From contig CANRPG010000032.1 in assembly GCA_947632425.1 (NCBI GenBank), positions 1 to 13,607 of the forward strand: 13,607 nt of DNA. The letters run 5' to 3'. Position numbers and translations under genes: made by a program. Shown here piece after piece: positions 13,310-13,607 of this stretch. This DNA comes from an uncultured Clostridia bacterium. Its GTDB lineage: Bacteria > Bacillota > Clostridia > Oscillospirales > Ruminococcaceae. The number at the start of each line of letters is the position of its first letter. The stretch's first letter is position 1. The notes beneath the pieces were generated by a model. It ran no database searches. It was not told where the DNA came from and worked only from the letters and a program-made list of their open reading frames with translations.

Positions 13310-13607
13310 ATGGCAGGAAATACCTGTTCACAGTGCGGCGCGCCTCTTGAAATGAATGCGACCGTCTGCCCTTACTGCGGCACTCCCGTCGAAGTCGCAC
13401 CCCAGCCTACATATGCACCACCGCAGAACTATGCGCCGCAGGGAAGTATCTTTCAGCCGCAGGTGCAGATGCCCTATCAGCAGCCGTTAGATGCAGGCGT
13501 TGACCCCTCGTGGCCGCTGAAAAATAAAACTGTTGCCGGCATACTTGCAATACTGCTGGGCTCGCTGGGCGGGCATAAACTCTATCTTGGCAAAACGACA
13601 ATAGGCG
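13310..13607 (+). CDS. Zinc-ribbon and TM2-domain membrane protein (N-terminal part; cut by window edge)
   Basis: The reading begins MAGNTCSQCGAPLEMNATVCPYCG, a CX2C-X10-CX2C zinc ribbon (Cys6, 9, 20, 23) with the same spacing as in the SPFH protein. A Pro/Gln/Tyr-rich linker follows (about 28-60). Then comes KNKTVAGILAILLGSLGGHKLYLGK, the first helix and turn of a TM2 domain. About 99 residues are visible; the rest lies past 13607. AAAGGA lies ten bases before the ATG at 13310, and the gene starts 22 bases after the membrane protein, so it belongs to the same operon. TM2 proteins are small membrane proteins of uncertain role. The visible part is an intact open frame. Confidence 0.88.
   Translation, partial: MAGNTCSQCGAPLEMNATVCPYCGTPVEVAPQPTYAPPQNYAPQGSIFQPQVQMPYQQPLDAGVDPSWPLKNKTVAGILAILLGSLGGHKLYLGKTTIG

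Overview
The window reads as a chromosomal segment from an endospore-forming, mid-GC clostridium. It carries a germination protease gene (gpr) beside rpsT, ribosomal genes of the S10 operon, a PTS HPr/EI pair and a lipoprotein-anchored ABC efflux adaptor. Heavy use of ATA for isoleucine and intergenic DNA full of long perfect palindromes suggest an Oscillospiraceae/Ruminococcaceae-type organism. That placement is inference from gene content and style, not from a database match.

Layout. At 1-817 on the minus strand are the first two S10-operon genes, rplC (cut by the window edge) and rpsJ. They sit behind a ~390-nt leader that contains an intrinsic attenuator and has a clear promoter at 1211-1239. 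At 1368-1813 (minus) is rpsT with its own promoter, a GTG start and a terminator. At 1897-2727 (plus) is gpr. At 2873-6844 (plus) is a two-gene unit: an HlyD/MacA-like lipoprotein adaptor and a 957-residue FtsX/MacB-type permease, with no ATPase gene beside them. A strong hairpin at 6862-6898 ends this unit and lies between it and the convergent ptsH-ptsI operon (8806-6910, minus).

From 8807 to 10195 there is 1.4 kb without a convincing gene. It holds a run of perfect palindromes, a possible ~744-bp element bounded by 31-bp inverted repeats (8861-8891 and 9574-9604), an 83-nt three-way-junction palindrome, a further long hairpin, and a nested inverted-repeat element made of heptamers whose right arm overlaps the stop codon of the next gene. 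That gene (11506-10196, minus) is a cytoplasmic GH32 beta-fructofuranosidase.

A compact divergent promoter region (11590-11686) separates GH32 from a plus-strand cassette that runs off the right edge: an SPFH/band-7 protein with three C-terminal zinc ribbons, a four-helix membrane protein that begins one base after it, and a zinc-ribbon/TM2-domain protein. The three probably act together at the membrane, in a way reminiscent of SPFH/zinc-ribbon partners of stress proteins.

Most interesting: the HPr has Gln, not Ser, at the regulatory position 46; the S10 leader holds an attenuator enclosed by an outer stem; the 8.8-10.2 kb gap holds an unusual density of structured repeats; and the SPFH/four-helix/TM2 cassette shows repeated zinc ribbons.
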